A stretch of 64,000 nucleotides of DNA from Cryobacterium sp. CG_9.6. GTDB lineage: Bacteria > Actinomycetota > Actinomycetes > Actinomycetales > Microbacteriaceae. The notes under the pieces are model-generated. The model searched no databases. It was not told the DNA's origin and worked only from the letters and a program-made list of their open reading frames with translations. Positions within the stretch are counted from its first letter, which is position 1. Every line of letters begins with the position of its first letter. The stretch covers positions 682,001 through 746,000 of the forward strand of contig NZ_JARXUZ010000001.1 in the NCBI RefSeq assembly GCF_029893365.1. The letters run 5' to 3'. Below are positions 16,535-25,666 of the stretch, in pieces. The translations under genes were made by a program, and so were the position numbers.

Positions 16535-18100
16535 ATGAAGCTCGAACTTCGTGGCATCACCAAACGTTTCGGTGCGCTGATCGCCAACGACACCATTAAT
16601 CTTGTCATTGAGCCTGGGGAGATTCACGCGCTCCTTGGTGAAAACGGCGCCGGTAAGTCCACGCTCATGAACGTGCTCTACGGCCTGTACCGGGCGGAGG
16701 AGGGCGAGATTCTTCTCGACGACACCGTTGTTCACTTCGCAGGTCCCGGAGACGCGATGAATGCCGGTATCGGCATGGTTCACCAACACTTCATGCTCAT
16801 TCCGGTGTTCACCGTGGCGGAGAACGTGATGCTCGGTAACGAGCAGACGAAGTCTGGTGGGCGCCTCGACCTTCCGGCGGCGCGTGCGCGCGTTCGTGAG
16901 ATCTCCGATCGTTTCGGGTTCGACATCGACCCGGATGCCCTCGTGGAAGACCTCCCCGTGGGCGTGCAGCAGCGGGTGGAAATCATCAAGGCGCTCTCGC
17001 GCGACGCGAAGGTGCTCGTCTTTGATGAGCCCACCGCCGTGCTCACCCCGCAGGAAACCGATGAGCTCATGGTGATCATGCGCCAGCTCAAAGCCGCCGG
17101 AACCTCCATTGTGTTTATTACGCACAAACTGCGGGAAGTGCGCGAGGTTGCCGACCGCATCACCGTCATCCGCTTGGGCAAGGTTGTGGGCGAAGCATCA
17201 CCCACTGCGAGCAACGAAGAACTCGCCACGCTGATGGTGGGCCGCGCCGTGGACCTCACCGTGGACAAGGCCCCGGCAACACCCGGACAGCCGGCACTCG
17301 TGGTCACCAACCTCACGGTGATTGATCCGCGTGGCCAGGTTGTTGTCGATGGTGTCAGCTTCTCCGTCGCTCAGGGAGAGATCCTCGCCATCGCGGGCGT
17401 GCAGGGCAACGGCCAGACAGAACTCACCGAGGCCCTGATGGGACTTCAGCCGCGCGTCACGGGGGAGATCACCCTGGATGGTGAGTCGCTGCGCGGGCAC
17501 TCGGTGCGCAAGGTGCTCGATGCCGGAGTGGGCTTTGTGCCGGAAGACCGCAATGAGGACGGCCTCGTCGGGGCGTTCACCATCGCGGAAAACCTGATGC
17601 TGGACCGCTCCAACGCCGAACCGTTCGTGAAGCGCTTCAACGTTCAGCGTGACTACCTGAAGACATTCGCCGAGGAGAAGGTGAAAGAGTTTGACGTGCG
17701 ATCGCAGGGGATCGACACCCCGGTCGGGCGTCTCTCCGGTGGCAACCAGCAGAAGGTGGTTCTGGCGCGCGAACTCAGCCGCCCGCTGCGCCTTTTCGTG
17801 GCGGCTCAGCCTACCCGTGGGCTCGATGTCGGTTCCATCGAGTTCGTGCACGAACGCATTGTGGCCACCCGCGATGCCGGTACCCCGGTGATCGTTATTT
17901 CCACCGAGCTCGACGAGGTCGCCGCCCTCGCTGACCGCATCATGGTGATGTATAGCGGGCACATCGTGGGCATCGTTCCCGGTGACACGCCTCGCAGCGT
18001 GCTCGGACTTATGATGGCCGGCGAAGTCCCCACCGACGCAGTAGCTGCGCCAACCGATGACAGCACGCCCACAGACAGTACCGAAGGAGCTGCCGCATGA
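16535..18100 (+). CDS. Nucleoside ABC transporter ATP-binding protein (two ATPase domains)
   Basis: A 521-residue fusion of two ABC ATPase domains, as in sugar and nucleoside importers of the RbsA/YufO type. Domain 1 has Walker A GENGAGKST near residue 36 and Walker B VLVFDEPTAVLTP; domain 2 has a degenerate Walker A (GVQGNGQTE) and the ABC signature LSGGNQQK, with QPTRGLDVGS after it, a usual asymmetry in this family. A TTG three codons upstream is an alternative start. The last four bases overlap the permease gene (ATGA). The C-terminal tail is a Thr/Ala-rich linker. Confidence 0.92.
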   Translation: MKLELRGITKRFGALIANDTINLVIEPGEIHALLGENGAGKSTLMNVLYGLYRAEEGEILLDDTVVHFAGPGDAMNAGIGMVHQHFMLIPVFTVAENVMLGNEQTKSGGRLDLPAARARVREISDRFGFDIDPDALVEDLPVGVQQRVEIIKALSRDAKVLVFDEPTAVLTPQETDELMVIMRQLKAAGTSIVFITHKLREVREVADRITVIRLGKVVGEASPTASNEELATLMVGRAVDLTVDKAPATPGQPALVVTNLTVIDPRGQVVVDGVSFSVAQGEILAIAGVQGNGQTELTEALMGLQPRVTGEITLDGESLRGHSVRKVLDAGVGFVPEDRNEDGLVGAFTIAENLMLDRSNAEPFVKRFNVQRDYLKTFAEEKVKEFDVRSQGIDTPVGRLSGGNQQKVVLARELSRPLRLFVAAQPTRGLDVGSIEFVHERIVATRDAGTPVIVISTELDEVAALADRIMVMYSGHIVGIVPGDTPRSVLGLMMAGEVPTDAVAAPTDDSTPTDSTEGAAA

Positions 18101-19383
18101 GCGACAGTCAGATTCCCGTGACCCCACCCGTCACGCCCGCCGCCCCCACCGATCCGAAGAAAGTCGGCGACGAACAGCCGGGTCGCTGGCACTCGGTCTT
18201 TCGCGAGATCACGACGGGAAGCGCCCTCATCTCGGTGCTCTCCGTGCTGCTTGCGCTGCTCGTGGGTGCCGTCATGATCGCATTCACGAACCCCGGAGTG
18301 CAGGACTCGGCCGGGTATTTCTTCAGCCGTCCCGGGGACATGCTCGGCGCCATCTGGCAGTCGGTATCCGGTGCGTACTCCGCCCTCTTCCAGGGCTCGA
18401 TCTATAACTTCCGTCGCGACACTTTCGCCGCCGGTATCAAGCCGCTCACGGAAACCCTCACCTTCGCGACACCACTCATTGCAGCCGGACTCGGTGTCGC
18501 ACTCGGTTTCCGCGTGGGAATGTTCAACATTGGTGGCCGCGGGCAGATGCTCATCGCTGCCGCGCTTGGTGGTTGGGTTGCGTTTGCGCTCGACCTGCCC
18601 TATGGAATTCACCTGATTGCGGCCCTCGTAGCGGGTATTCTCGGCGGCGCCCTGTGGGCCGGAATCGTGGGTCTGCTGAAGGCTCGCACCGGTGCGCACG
18701 AGGTGATCACCACCATCATGCTCAACTACGTGGCGTTCTACCTGGTGAGCTATCTGCTGCGCGACGGTTTCCTCAAGACCCCCGGGTCGAACAACCCGCA
18801 GAGCCCGGCAAGCAAACCCACGGCCATCTTCCCTGACCTACTGGGGCCGAGCTACAACCTCCACCTCGGGTTCCTGCTCGTGATTGCCGCCACCATCTTC
18901 ACGTGGTGGCTCCTGTCCCGCTCCAACCTGGGTTTTCAGTTTCGCGCCGTGGGAGAGAACCCGAATGCGGCACGTGTGGCCGGCATCCGGGTGGAACGCG
19001 TTTATGTGTACGCGATGCTCATTTCCGGTGGTCTGGTGGGACTCGCCGGAATCAACCAGGTGCTGGGTACGACCACGAGCGGCTTCGGCGCCACCGTGGA
19101 CTCCAGCATCGGTTTCGACGCCATTACGGTAGCGCTCCTCGGGCGTTCCAAGCCGTGGGGTGTGTTCGCCGCTGGAATTCTGTTCGGCGCGTTCAAGGCC
19201 GGTAGCTTCTCGATGCAGGCCGCCGAGGGTGTGCCCGTTGACATTATCGTCGTCGTTCAGGCCCTCATCGTTCTCTTCATCGCTGCCCCACCGCTCGTGC
19301 GGGCCATCTTCCACCTCCCGACGCCCGGCGCATCTTCGCGCAAGCTTCGCCTGAACGTTACCCAGGAGGTGACGGCCAAATGA
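18097..19383 (+). CDS. Nucleoside ABC transporter permease 1
   Basis: A 428-residue membrane protein of the BPD_transp_2 (LivH/RbsC-like) family with about ten hydrophobic segments after a 45-residue Pro-rich cytoplasmic N-terminus. Conserved family stretches are FRVGMFNIGGRGQM and EVITTIMLNYVAFYL, the latter in the coupling region to the ATPase. It pairs with the next gene to form the heteromeric channel (YufP/YufQ type). Overlaps ATPase and second permease genes by four bases at each end, so the three are translationally coupled. Confidence 0.9.
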   Translation: MSDSQIPVTPPVTPAAPTDPKKVGDEQPGRWHSVFREITTGSALISVLSVLLALLVGAVMIAFTNPGVQDSAGYFFSRPGDMLGAIWQSVSGAYSALFQGSIYNFRRDTFAAGIKPLTETLTFATPLIAAGLGVALGFRVGMFNIGGRGQMLIAAALGGWVAFALDLPYGIHLIAALVAGILGGALWAGIVGLLKARTGAHEVITTIMLNYVAFYLVSYLLRDGFLKTPGSNNPQSPASKPTAIFPDLLGPSYNLHLGFLLVIAATIFTWWLLSRSNLGFQFRAVGENPNAARVAGIRVERVYVYAMLISGGLVGLAGINQVLGTTTSGFGATVDSSIGFDAITVALLGRSKPWGVFAAGILFGAFKAGSFSMQAAEGVPVDIIVVVQALIVLFIAAPPLVRAIFHLPTPGASSRKLRLNVTQEVTAK

Positions 19384-20678
19384 GCACCATCGCACCCGTT
19401 ATTCACCCCACCCAGCCCTTTGAACCACGATCGGGCGCGGCTGCCGGAGCGATCCGCAGCTGGAAAGCACCCATCGCGCTCGGAATCTTCACACTGCTGA
19501 GCTTCCTTTTACTGGTGGTATTTGGCCGCGATGGCGTGAGTACGATGCGCCTGTCCACCGGAGCCGACCTCATTCAGCTTCCCGACGTGGAGCTGCCCAC
19601 CCGCGCAACCGGCGTGATCATCACCGTGCTGCTGCTCGCCATCACTCTGATCAGCACGTGGCTCGTGTACAAGCGCACCAAGGTTCCCGTCTGGCTCATC
19701 AGCATCTTCGCGGTGCTCGTGCTCATTGGTTTCCTCGCGTGGGCCTCGGCCGGGAGTGCCATTCCGGTGCCCGGTCTGTTGTTCGGATCGATCAGTCTCG
19801 CGGTTCCGCTCATCTTTGGTGCGCTCGGTGGTGTCATCTCCGAGCGTGTCGGCGTGGTCAACATTGCCATTGAGGGTCAGCTGCTTGCGGGAGCCTTCAC
19901 GTCCGCACTCGTGGCCTCCATCACCAACCAGCCCCTGCTGGGTCTGCTCGCGGCCATGGTCGCCGGAATGGTGGTCTCGTTCGTGCTCGCTGCGTTCTCT
20001 ATCAAGTACTTTGTCGACCAGGTCATTGTGGGTGTTGTCCTCAACGTGCTCGTGAGCGGGCTCACCGGCTTCCTGTACACGCAGCTGCTCGCCCCCAATT
20101 CGGCGACGCTGAACCAGCCGCCCAAGTTCGAGCGCATCAACATCCCGTTCCTGAGTGAGATTCCCATCATCGGCCCGGTGCTCTTTCGCCAGACCCTCAT
20201 TGTTTACCTCATGTATGTCGCCGTGATCGCGGTGTACTTCGCCATTTTCCACACCAAGTGGGGCCTGCGTCTGCGGGCCGTGGGGGAGCATCCGCAAGCT
20301 GCCGACACTGTGGGCATCAACGTGGCTCGCACCCGTTTTCTCAACGTGTCGCTGGCCGGTGCCATCGTGGGTCTGGGCGGTGCATACTTCACCCTCGGCT
20401 CGGTGGGTGCGTTCGGTAAGGAGATGACGGCCGGTGCCGGATTCATCGCTCTAGCCGCAGTGATCTTCGGCCGGTGGGACCCGATTCGAGCCACCCTCGC
20501 GGCGCTGCTCTTCGGTTTCGCGAGCAACCTGCAGAGCGTGCTGAGCATCATCGGCTCACCGGTCCCGAGTGAGTTCATGCTCATGCTTCCGTACCTCGTG
20601 ACGATTTTTGCCGTGGCGGGTTTGGTCGGCAAATCGCGGGGACCGGCGGCATCCGGCAAACCGTACATCAAGTCATGA
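19380..20678 (+). CDS. Nucleoside ABC transporter permease 2
   Basis: A 432-residue second permease of the same family, with hydrophobic segments spread over the full length. Its conserved stretch is GVISERVGVVNIAIEGQLL near residue 145, the equivalent of the N-I-G/E-G-Q motif in permease 1. An additional periplasmic loop after the first membrane helix (residues 50-75) has no assigned role. The ATGA overlap continues into cdd, so transport and salvage enzymes are one transcription unit. Confidence 0.9.
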   Translation: MSTIAPVIHPTQPFEPRSGAAAGAIRSWKAPIALGIFTLLSFLLLVVFGRDGVSTMRLSTGADLIQLPDVELPTRATGVIITVLLLAITLISTWLVYKRTKVPVWLISIFAVLVLIGFLAWASAGSAIPVPGLLFGSISLAVPLIFGALGGVISERVGVVNIAIEGQLLAGAFTSALVASITNQPLLGLLAAMVAGMVVSFVLAAFSIKYFVDQVIVGVVLNVLVSGLTGFLYTQLLAPNSATLNQPPKFERINIPFLSEIPIIGPVLFRQTLIVYLMYVAVIAVYFAIFHTKWGLRLRAVGEHPQAADTVGINVARTRFLNVSLAGAIVGLGGAYFTLGSVGAFGKEMTAGAGFIALAAVIFGRWDPIRATLAALLFGFASNLQSVLSIIGSPVPSEFMLMLPYLVTIFAVAGLVGKSRGPAASGKPYIKS

Positions 20679-21127
20679 GTGCCCTAACACCCGACTGGGC
20701 GCTGCTGCGCCAGGCGGCAACCGAGGCCATGAGCCACGCCTACGTGCCCTACTCCAAGTTTCCGGTGGGTGCCGCGGCACTCGTCGATGACGGGCGAGTG
20801 ATCAGCGGATGCAACGTGGAGAATGCGTCATACGGCCTCACCCTGTGCGCCGAGTGCGCGCTGGTATCGAGCCTGCACATGACCGGTGGCGGGCAGCTCG
20901 TCGCCTTCACCTGCGTGGATGGCAACGGCAACTCACTCATGCCGTGTGGACGCTGCCGCCAGCTGCTGTATGAACATTCCGCAACCGGCATGCTTCTTGA
21001 GACCGTATCCGGCATCCGCACCATCGACGAGGTTCTGCCGGATGCCTTCGGGCCCCGGCAGCTCGCCGAGTACCGCACATCGACAGGTGCTGCAGACACA
21101 GCAGCACATTCAGGAGCAGCATCATGA
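20675..21127 (+). CDS. cdd: Cytidine deaminase
   Basis: A 150-residue zinc enzyme converting cytidine and deoxycytidine to uridine forms. The catalytic signature is NVENASYGLTLCAE (zinc Cys and proton-shuttle Glu, near residues 49-62) followed by PCGRCRQ near 90, giving three zinc Cys ligands of the tetrameric class. The C-terminal 20 residues after LAEYR are an unconserved Ala/Thr-rich tail. ATGA overlaps link it to the permease and to deoA. Confidence 0.94.
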   Translation: MSALTPDWALLRQAATEAMSHAYVPYSKFPVGAAALVDDGRVISGCNVENASYGLTLCAECALVSSLHMTGGGQLVAFTCVDGNGNSLMPCGRCRQLLYEHSATGMLLETVSGIRTIDEVLPDAFGPRQLAEYRTSTGAADTAAHSGAAS

Positions 21128-22428
21128 GCACCATCATCGAAGCTTTCGACGCCGTCGATTTGATTCATGCAAAGCGGGACAAGGGCGAACTGACAACCGC
21201 CCAGATCTACTGGCTGATTGACGCCTATACTCGCGGCTACGTTGGAGATGAGCAGATGGCCGCCATGACGATGGCCATTTTCCTCAACGGCATGAGCCGC
21301 AACGAGATTCGCGCGCTCACCATGGCCATGCTCAACAGTGGGGAGCGGATGAGCTTCGAGGGCCTCGGCAAGCCCACAACCGACAAGCACTCCACGGGAG
21401 GTGTGGGCGACAAGATCACCCTGCCCCTGATGCCGCTCGTGGCCGTCTTCGGCGCGGCGGTACCGCAGCTCTCCGGCCGCGGCCTCGGCCACACCGGTGG
21501 CACGCTTGACAAGCTCGAGTCCATTCCCGGCTGGCGCGCCAACCTCAGCAACGAGGAGATGTTCACCCAGCTGAAGGATCATGGCGGAGTGGTCTGTGCG
21601 GCGGGGAGCGGCCTCGCGCCGGCCGACGGGAAGCTCTATTCCCTGCGGGATATCACCGGAACCGTCGAGGCAATCCCGCTCATTGCTTCCTCGATCATGA
21701 GCAAGAAAATCGCCGAGGGAACAAAAGCTCTCGTTCTCGACGTGAAGTTTGGCTCCGGAGCGTTCCTCAAGGACATTGAGCGCTCACGTGAACTCGCGCG
21801 CACCATGGTGGAGCTGGGCGAGGATGCGGGAGTGGCAACATCCGCTCTGCTCACCAACATGAACGTGCCGCTCGGTTTCGCCATTGGCAACGCCAACGAG
21901 GTGCGCGAATCGGTGGACGTACTCGCTGGCGGCGGCCCCGCCGACGTTGTTGAACTCACGGTGGCGCTCGCCCGCGAGATGCTGAATCAGGCGGGAATCA
22001 CCGACGTGGATGTGGAGGCGGCACTGCACGACGGCCGCGCCATGGACAAGTGGCGCGACGTGATTCGTGCCCAGGGCGGTGACCCGGATGCCGCGCTGCC
22101 GGTCGCGCGGGAAACCCACGTCGTGCTCGCGGATCGCGACGGCATCCTCGTGGAGCAGCAGGCGCTGCCGTTTGGTATCGGTGCATGGCGTCTCGGTGCC
22201 GGTCGTGCGCGCAAACAGGACCCGGTTCAGCACGCCGCCGGAATTGACCTGCACGCGAAGCCTGGCGACACGGTGCGGCGCGGCCAGCCGCTCTTCACCC
22301 TCAGCGCCGACGAGCCTGAGCGGTTTGCTCGGGCACTCGAGGCTGTGGAGGGCGCCTGGCGTATCGGAGACGTGGGCGAGCCCGTGCTTGATGGCGGCCC
22401 ACTGATCGCTGAGCGCATCACCCGCTGA
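21124..22428 (+). CDS. deoA: Thymidine (pyrimidine nucleoside) phosphorylase
   Basis: A 434-residue enzyme that splits thymidine or deoxyuridine with phosphate into base and deoxyribose 1-phosphate. Landmarks are the phosphate-binding KHSTGGVGDK (near residues 83-92), SGRGLGHTGGTLDKLE near 117 and the KFGSGAF stretch near 208; the C-terminal barrel-sandwich domain with GDTVRRGQPLF is present. It ends the co-translated operon; a stable hairpin follows 14 bases after the stop. Confidence 0.95.
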   Translation: MSTIIEAFDAVDLIHAKRDKGELTTAQIYWLIDAYTRGYVGDEQMAAMTMAIFLNGMSRNEIRALTMAMLNSGERMSFEGLGKPTTDKHSTGGVGDKITLPLMPLVAVFGAAVPQLSGRGLGHTGGTLDKLESIPGWRANLSNEEMFTQLKDHGGVVCAAGSGLAPADGKLYSLRDITGTVEAIPLIASSIMSKKIAEGTKALVLDVKFGSGAFLKDIERSRELARTMVELGEDAGVATSALLTNMNVPLGFAIGNANEVRESVDVLAGGGPADVVELTVALAREMLNQAGITDVDVEAALHDGRAMDKWRDVIRAQGGDPDAALPVARETHVVLADRDGILVEQQALPFGIGAWRLGAGRARKQDPVQHAAGIDLHAKPGDTVRRGQPLFTLSADEPERFARALEAVEGAWRIGDVGEPVLDGGPLIAERITR

Positions 22429-22441
22429 CCCCGGCCTCGTA

Positions 22442-22468
22442 GCCCCCGTGACGTGCCGTCGCGGGGGC
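22442..22468 (+). terminator. Terminator of the nucleoside operon
   Basis: GCCCCCGTGACG (22442-22453) pairs with CGTCGCGGGGGC (22457-22468) with one G-T-type mismatch and a 3-nt loop. Its right arm runs into the first unit of the hairpin array. Confidence 0.75.
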
Positions 22469-23236
22469 GAACGGTGTCGCCTCGTGCGCGACGTGCCATC
22501 TTCTGCCCCGTGGCGCTGCGCCATGGGGCCGATGGTGTCACTTCGCGCGTGACACGCCATCTTGTGCCCCTTAGCGCTGGCGACCTGACATCTTGTGCCC
22601 CATGGCGCTGCTCCATGGGGCCGATGGTGTCACTTCGCGTGTGACACGCCATCTTGTGCCCCTTGGCGCTGGCTGGCCGCCATGCCACGCATCTTGGCTG
22701 CCCCTTATTATTTCTTCCGTGGGTGCAAGGTGTCACTTCATGGGTGACTCGTGAGCTTGGGCCTCTTCGCGCTTGTGACTCGCCAACATCTGCCCCTTGG
22801 TGTGCGATTATGGGGCAGATGTTGTCACCTCGTGGCGCTGGTAGCCCATCATCTTGAGCCCCCGCCTCGTGGGGCAGATGTTGTCACCTCGCGTGTGACG
22901 TGCCATCTTGCGCCCCTTCGCGTAGCTTCATGGGGCAAATGTTGTCACCTCGCGTGTGACACGCCAGCTTCTGCCCCTGGCGGCCGTTACCCGCGAGCAT
23001 CTGCCCCTTGGTGCCCGCCCCGTGGGGCAAATGTCGTCACCTCGCGTGTGATGTGCCATCTTGCGCCCCTTCGCGCAGCTTCATGGGGCAGATGTTGTCA
23101 CCTCGGGGGTGACTCGCGTGCATCTGCCCCTTGGTGCCCCGCCCATGGGGCAAATGTTGTCACCTCGCGTGTAACACGCCAGCATCTGCCCCTTGGTGCC
23201 CGCCCATGGGGCAGATGTTGTCACCTCGTGGCCGAC
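22463..23236. repeat. Island 2 array of about 11 interrupted hairpin units
   Basis: Non-coding array. A typical unit runs GGGGCAGATG, TTGTCACC, TCGCG, GTGTGACACGCCAG, CATCTGCCCC: an outer 10-bp stem enclosing an inner GTCAC/GTGAC stem, about 46 bases long, with a TTGGTGCCCGCCCAT-like linker. Clear GGGGCARATGT(T/C)GTCAC starts occur at 22812, 22871, 22932, 23023, 23085, 23147 and 23208, at roughly 60-base spacing (one gap of 91 holds an extra half unit). Older variants with GGGGCCGATGGTGTCAC begin at 22525 and 22617, and more degenerate ones at 22463 and about 22720. The last unit has lost its right half. There are no unique spacers, so this is not a CRISPR array. It fills the gap between deoA and the nuclease gene. 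Confidence 0.85.
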
Positions 23237-23291
23237 GTGCCACTTTTCACCCGCGCTGCAGGCGAAAACCTCAGGCCCCGTCGCACCGGGG

Positions 23292-24194
23292 CTAGGGGAA
23301 CCAGCCTCTTGAACGCAGGGCCTCATCGACTGCGGTGCGCACCCACTCGCGCGACGATCCCTTGCGCACGGTGACGACGAGCCAGCCCGCAGCCCGAACA
23401 TCGTAGAGACGCTCGGCATCCCGGTTGAACTGTACGTCGTCGAGGCGGTGCTGTTCCCCGTCATATTCCACAAGAACCCTGTACTTGATATAGACAAGAT
23501 CCCCTCGGACACGCGGTTTCCCCACGGGCAGCGACAGGTACACATTGGATTCCGGCTCAGGAAAGCCGCAGTCCAGCAAGAAGAGCCGCAAGTGCGTCTC
23601 CCGGCGAGACTCCACGCGTGGCCTCACAAGCGCAGCAGCCTCACGCAGGCCGCGGGCACCTCGCTGGCCGGCGTGCTCCGCCACCGCGTCGGCGAGAGCG
23701 GATGCGTCGGCGAGCGCAAACTCTGCCCGCAGCAGGTGGTCACCGGCCGCGACCAGGTCGTCCCGCCCAAGAACAGCTGCCAGTTGGCACCAGGTGGCTA
23801 TGGGGTCCAGCACGGGCATCCCGGCCAGCAGGCGCACGCGTGGCCGAATCTCGGTGCAGTGACCGATGATCCCACGCGTTCGGATGGCGCGGAGGGGGGT
23901 CACGACCGAAACGTGAAGGCGCCTATCCGATTGGAGGCTTATGGGCAGGGGCATACCGTGGAGAAGGGCGGCCGTGGCGTGACTGAAGAAAGCGTCTGCC
24001 GGCATCCGCTGTTGAAAGGCTTGGCAGCGATCCTCCGCGGTGTCCGGGCCTCCCGCAGCGATACATATGCCCCAAAACGGATGCTCGACATCGCTCGATC
24101 GCCGACGTTTGGCCGAAATTCCCGCGGCGTGCGCCTGCGCAGCGGTGAATGCGCCGTGTGTAAAGCCAGGGGGAAGAGGAGTCCGGGGATGCAT
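23292..24194 (-). CDS. DUF559-family PD-(D/E)XK endonuclease-like protein
   Basis: A 300-residue protein of unknown role. The N-terminal half resembles the wing-helix/AbiEi-like region seen with these proteins in Micrococcales (FTAAQAHAAGIS start, FFSHATAALLHGMPLP near residue 95). The C-terminal ~110 residues fit the DUF559/Vsr-like fold: RGDLVYIKYRVLVEYDGEQH (D, then E-x-D; residues near 232-250) and a basic RDAERLYDVRAAGWLVVTV segment. Here the acidic core VEYDG is the classic form, so it is more likely to be catalytic than the island 1 protein. It lies on the opposite strand to deoA and add and is flanked by hairpin repeats on both sides. Substrate unknown. Confidence 0.75.
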   Translation of the reverse strand: MHPRTPLPPGFTHGAFTAAQAHAAGISAKRRRSSDVEHPFWGICIAAGGPDTAEDRCQAFQQRMPADAFFSHATAALLHGMPLPISLQSDRRLHVSVVTPLRAIRTRGIIGHCTEIRPRVRLLAGMPVLDPIATWCQLAAVLGRDDLVAAGDHLLRAEFALADASALADAVAEHAGQRGARGLREAAALVRPRVESRRETHLRLFLLDCGFPEPESNVYLSLPVGKPRVRGDLVYIKYRVLVEYDGEQHRLDDVQFNRDAERLYDVRAAGWLVVTVRKGSSREWVRTAVDEALRSRGWFP

Positions 24195-24304
24195 GGTGTG
24201 AGCGTGCCACTAACGAGCACGGGTGTCAGTGTTATCCACAGGCTGGGATGAGCACGCCCTGCTCGAGTAGCCAACTTCAGCCCCATGCGCGCTGCCCCTG
24301 CACG

Positions 24305-24383
24305 GTCACCTGACAACTTGCGCCTCTTGGAGTGCAGGGAAGGGGCGCAAGTTGGTGGGTGACGAAATCCATGGGGCAGAATG
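24305..24383. repeat. Diverged hairpin repeat upstream of the island 2 nuclease gene
   Basis: Left arm GTCACC-tga-CAACTTGCGCC (24305-24324) pairs with GGCGCAAGTTG-gtg-GGTGAC (24344-24363), the same inner/outer stem design as the array units, with a different stem sequence. It is followed by a half unit starting ATGGGGCAGAATGT at 24371. The rest of the 319-base gap before add holds the consensus-like TTATCCACA at 24232 and the add promoter; nothing else was recognised. Confidence 0.6.
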
Positions 24384-24501
24384 TGGCGTGTCGAAGGAAG
24401 GCAGGCGCAACGGCAGCGGCAGTCACAGCGACAGCACGCGGAAACGGGCAGACGTGCAGCGCGCCCTCAGTAAACATGGAGCCTCTGGGCGCACCTGCCG
24501 G

Positions 24502-24513
24502 TAGATTAGAAGT
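24502..24513 (+). promoter_or_regulatory. Probable leaderless promoter of add
   Basis: TAGATT at 24502-24507 followed by six bases and the GTG start at 24514. Confidence 0.5.
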
Positions 24514-25635
24514 GTGAATACGACTCCAGAAGAATTCCTGATGCCCGGCGGCGGCGTGAGCATTAACGCCCTGCCCAAGATCTCGCTGCACGACCACCTC
24601 GATGGTGGCCTGCGCCCGCAGACCATCATCGAATTGGCTGAGGCTATTGGGCTAGATTTGCCCAAAACGGATGCCGAGAGCCTCCAGGCCTGGTTCTACG
24701 ATCAGTCCAGTGCTGGATCCCTCGTGGAGTACCTCAAGACTTTCGATGTGACCTGCGCAGTGATGCAGACGCGCGACGGACTCTTTCGCGTGGCCAAGGA
24801 ATACGTGGAGGACCTTGCCCAGGACGGCGTCATTTATGGCGAGGTGCGCTGGGCGCCCGAGCAGCACCTTGCCGGCGGCCTCACTCTCGACGAAGCTGTC
24901 GAAGCGGTTCAGGACGGCCTCGAGGCTGGGATTGAGCTTGTTGAGGCTCAGGGGAAAAGCATCCGCACGGGTCAGCTGATCACGGCCATGCGCCATGCCG
25001 ACCGCAGCCTCGAAATCGCCCAGCTGGCCGTGAAGTACCGCTATGACGGCGTTGTTGGCTTCGATATTGCGGGCGCCGAAGCGGGTTTTCCCGCGAGCAA
25101 TCACCGGGCCGCGTTCGACCTCCTCGCACGGGAATTCATGCCCACGACGGTGCACGCCGGTGAAGCCGACGGGCTGGACAGCATCCGTAGCGCACTGTTT
25201 GACGGTCGCGCACTGCGACTTGGCCACGGTGTGCGCCTCGCCGAAGATGTGACGATCGAGCGTCAGGATGACGACAACACCTTCGTCACCCTGGGCCCCG
25301 TTGCCCAGTGGGTGCGCGACCGCGAGGTGACGCTCGAGGTGAGCCCCTCCTCCAACCTGCAGACCGGCGCCATTGCGGCCTGGGGCGACGACCTGCTCGA
25401 CCACCCCTTCGACCTGCTTTACCAGCTCGGTTTCAAGGTCACCGTCAACACTGACAACCGGCTCATGAGCGACACAACGCTGTCGCAGGAGCTCGCGCTT
25501 TTGAGTGACGCGTTTGGTTACGATCTTGACGACCTTGAGGTTTTCCAGCTGAACGCGGCCGCCGCGTCGTTCCTGCCGCTCGAGGATCGCGAAGAGCTCA
25601 CGAACGCCATCATCGCGGGCTTCGCCAACGCCTGA
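24514..25635 (+). CDS. add: Adenosine deaminase
   Basis: A 373-residue zinc enzyme that turns adenosine and deoxyadenosine into inosine forms. Zinc and catalytic residues are visible in LHDHLDGGLRP (His-x-His, near residues 25-34), HAGEADG (His and Glu, near 215), LGHGVRL (near 238) and the C-terminal TVNTDNRLMSD (Asp pair). Length and motif order are those of the AMP-deaminase superfamily enzyme. The product inosine is a substrate of the purine nucleoside phosphorylase encoded about 3 kb downstream. Start GTG chosen because a -10 box lies at leaderless distance; an ATG ten codons on is an alternative. Confidence 0.94.
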   Translation: MNTTPEEFLMPGGGVSINALPKISLHDHLDGGLRPQTIIELAEAIGLDLPKTDAESLQAWFYDQSSAGSLVEYLKTFDVTCAVMQTRDGLFRVAKEYVEDLAQDGVIYGEVRWAPEQHLAGGLTLDEAVEAVQDGLEAGIELVEAQGKSIRTGQLITAMRHADRSLEIAQLAVKYRYDGVVGFDIAGAEAGFPASNHRAAFDLLAREFMPTTVHAGEADGLDSIRSALFDGRALRLGHGVRLAEDVTIERQDDDNTFVTLGPVAQWVRDREVTLEVSPSSNLQTGAIAAWGDDLLDHPFDLLYQLGFKVTVNTDNRLMSDTTLSQELALLSDAFGYDLDDLEVFQLNAAAASFLPLEDREELTNAIIAGFANA

Positions 25636-25666
25636 TCACTATCCCTCGCAACTTATGAAGGACTCC

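Noticed and set aside
22463..23236. CRISPR array
   Set aside because: Repeats are at regular ~60-base spacing, but the spaces between them are themselves repeated (TTGGTGCCCGCCC), the units are long hairpins, and no cas gene is present.
24232..24240. DnaA box / replication origin (TTATCCACA)
   Set aside because: A single perfect box with no cluster, no dnaA or dnaN nearby; similar TCCACA words occur upstream of the other nuclease gene too, so chance or a gene-specific site is more likely.
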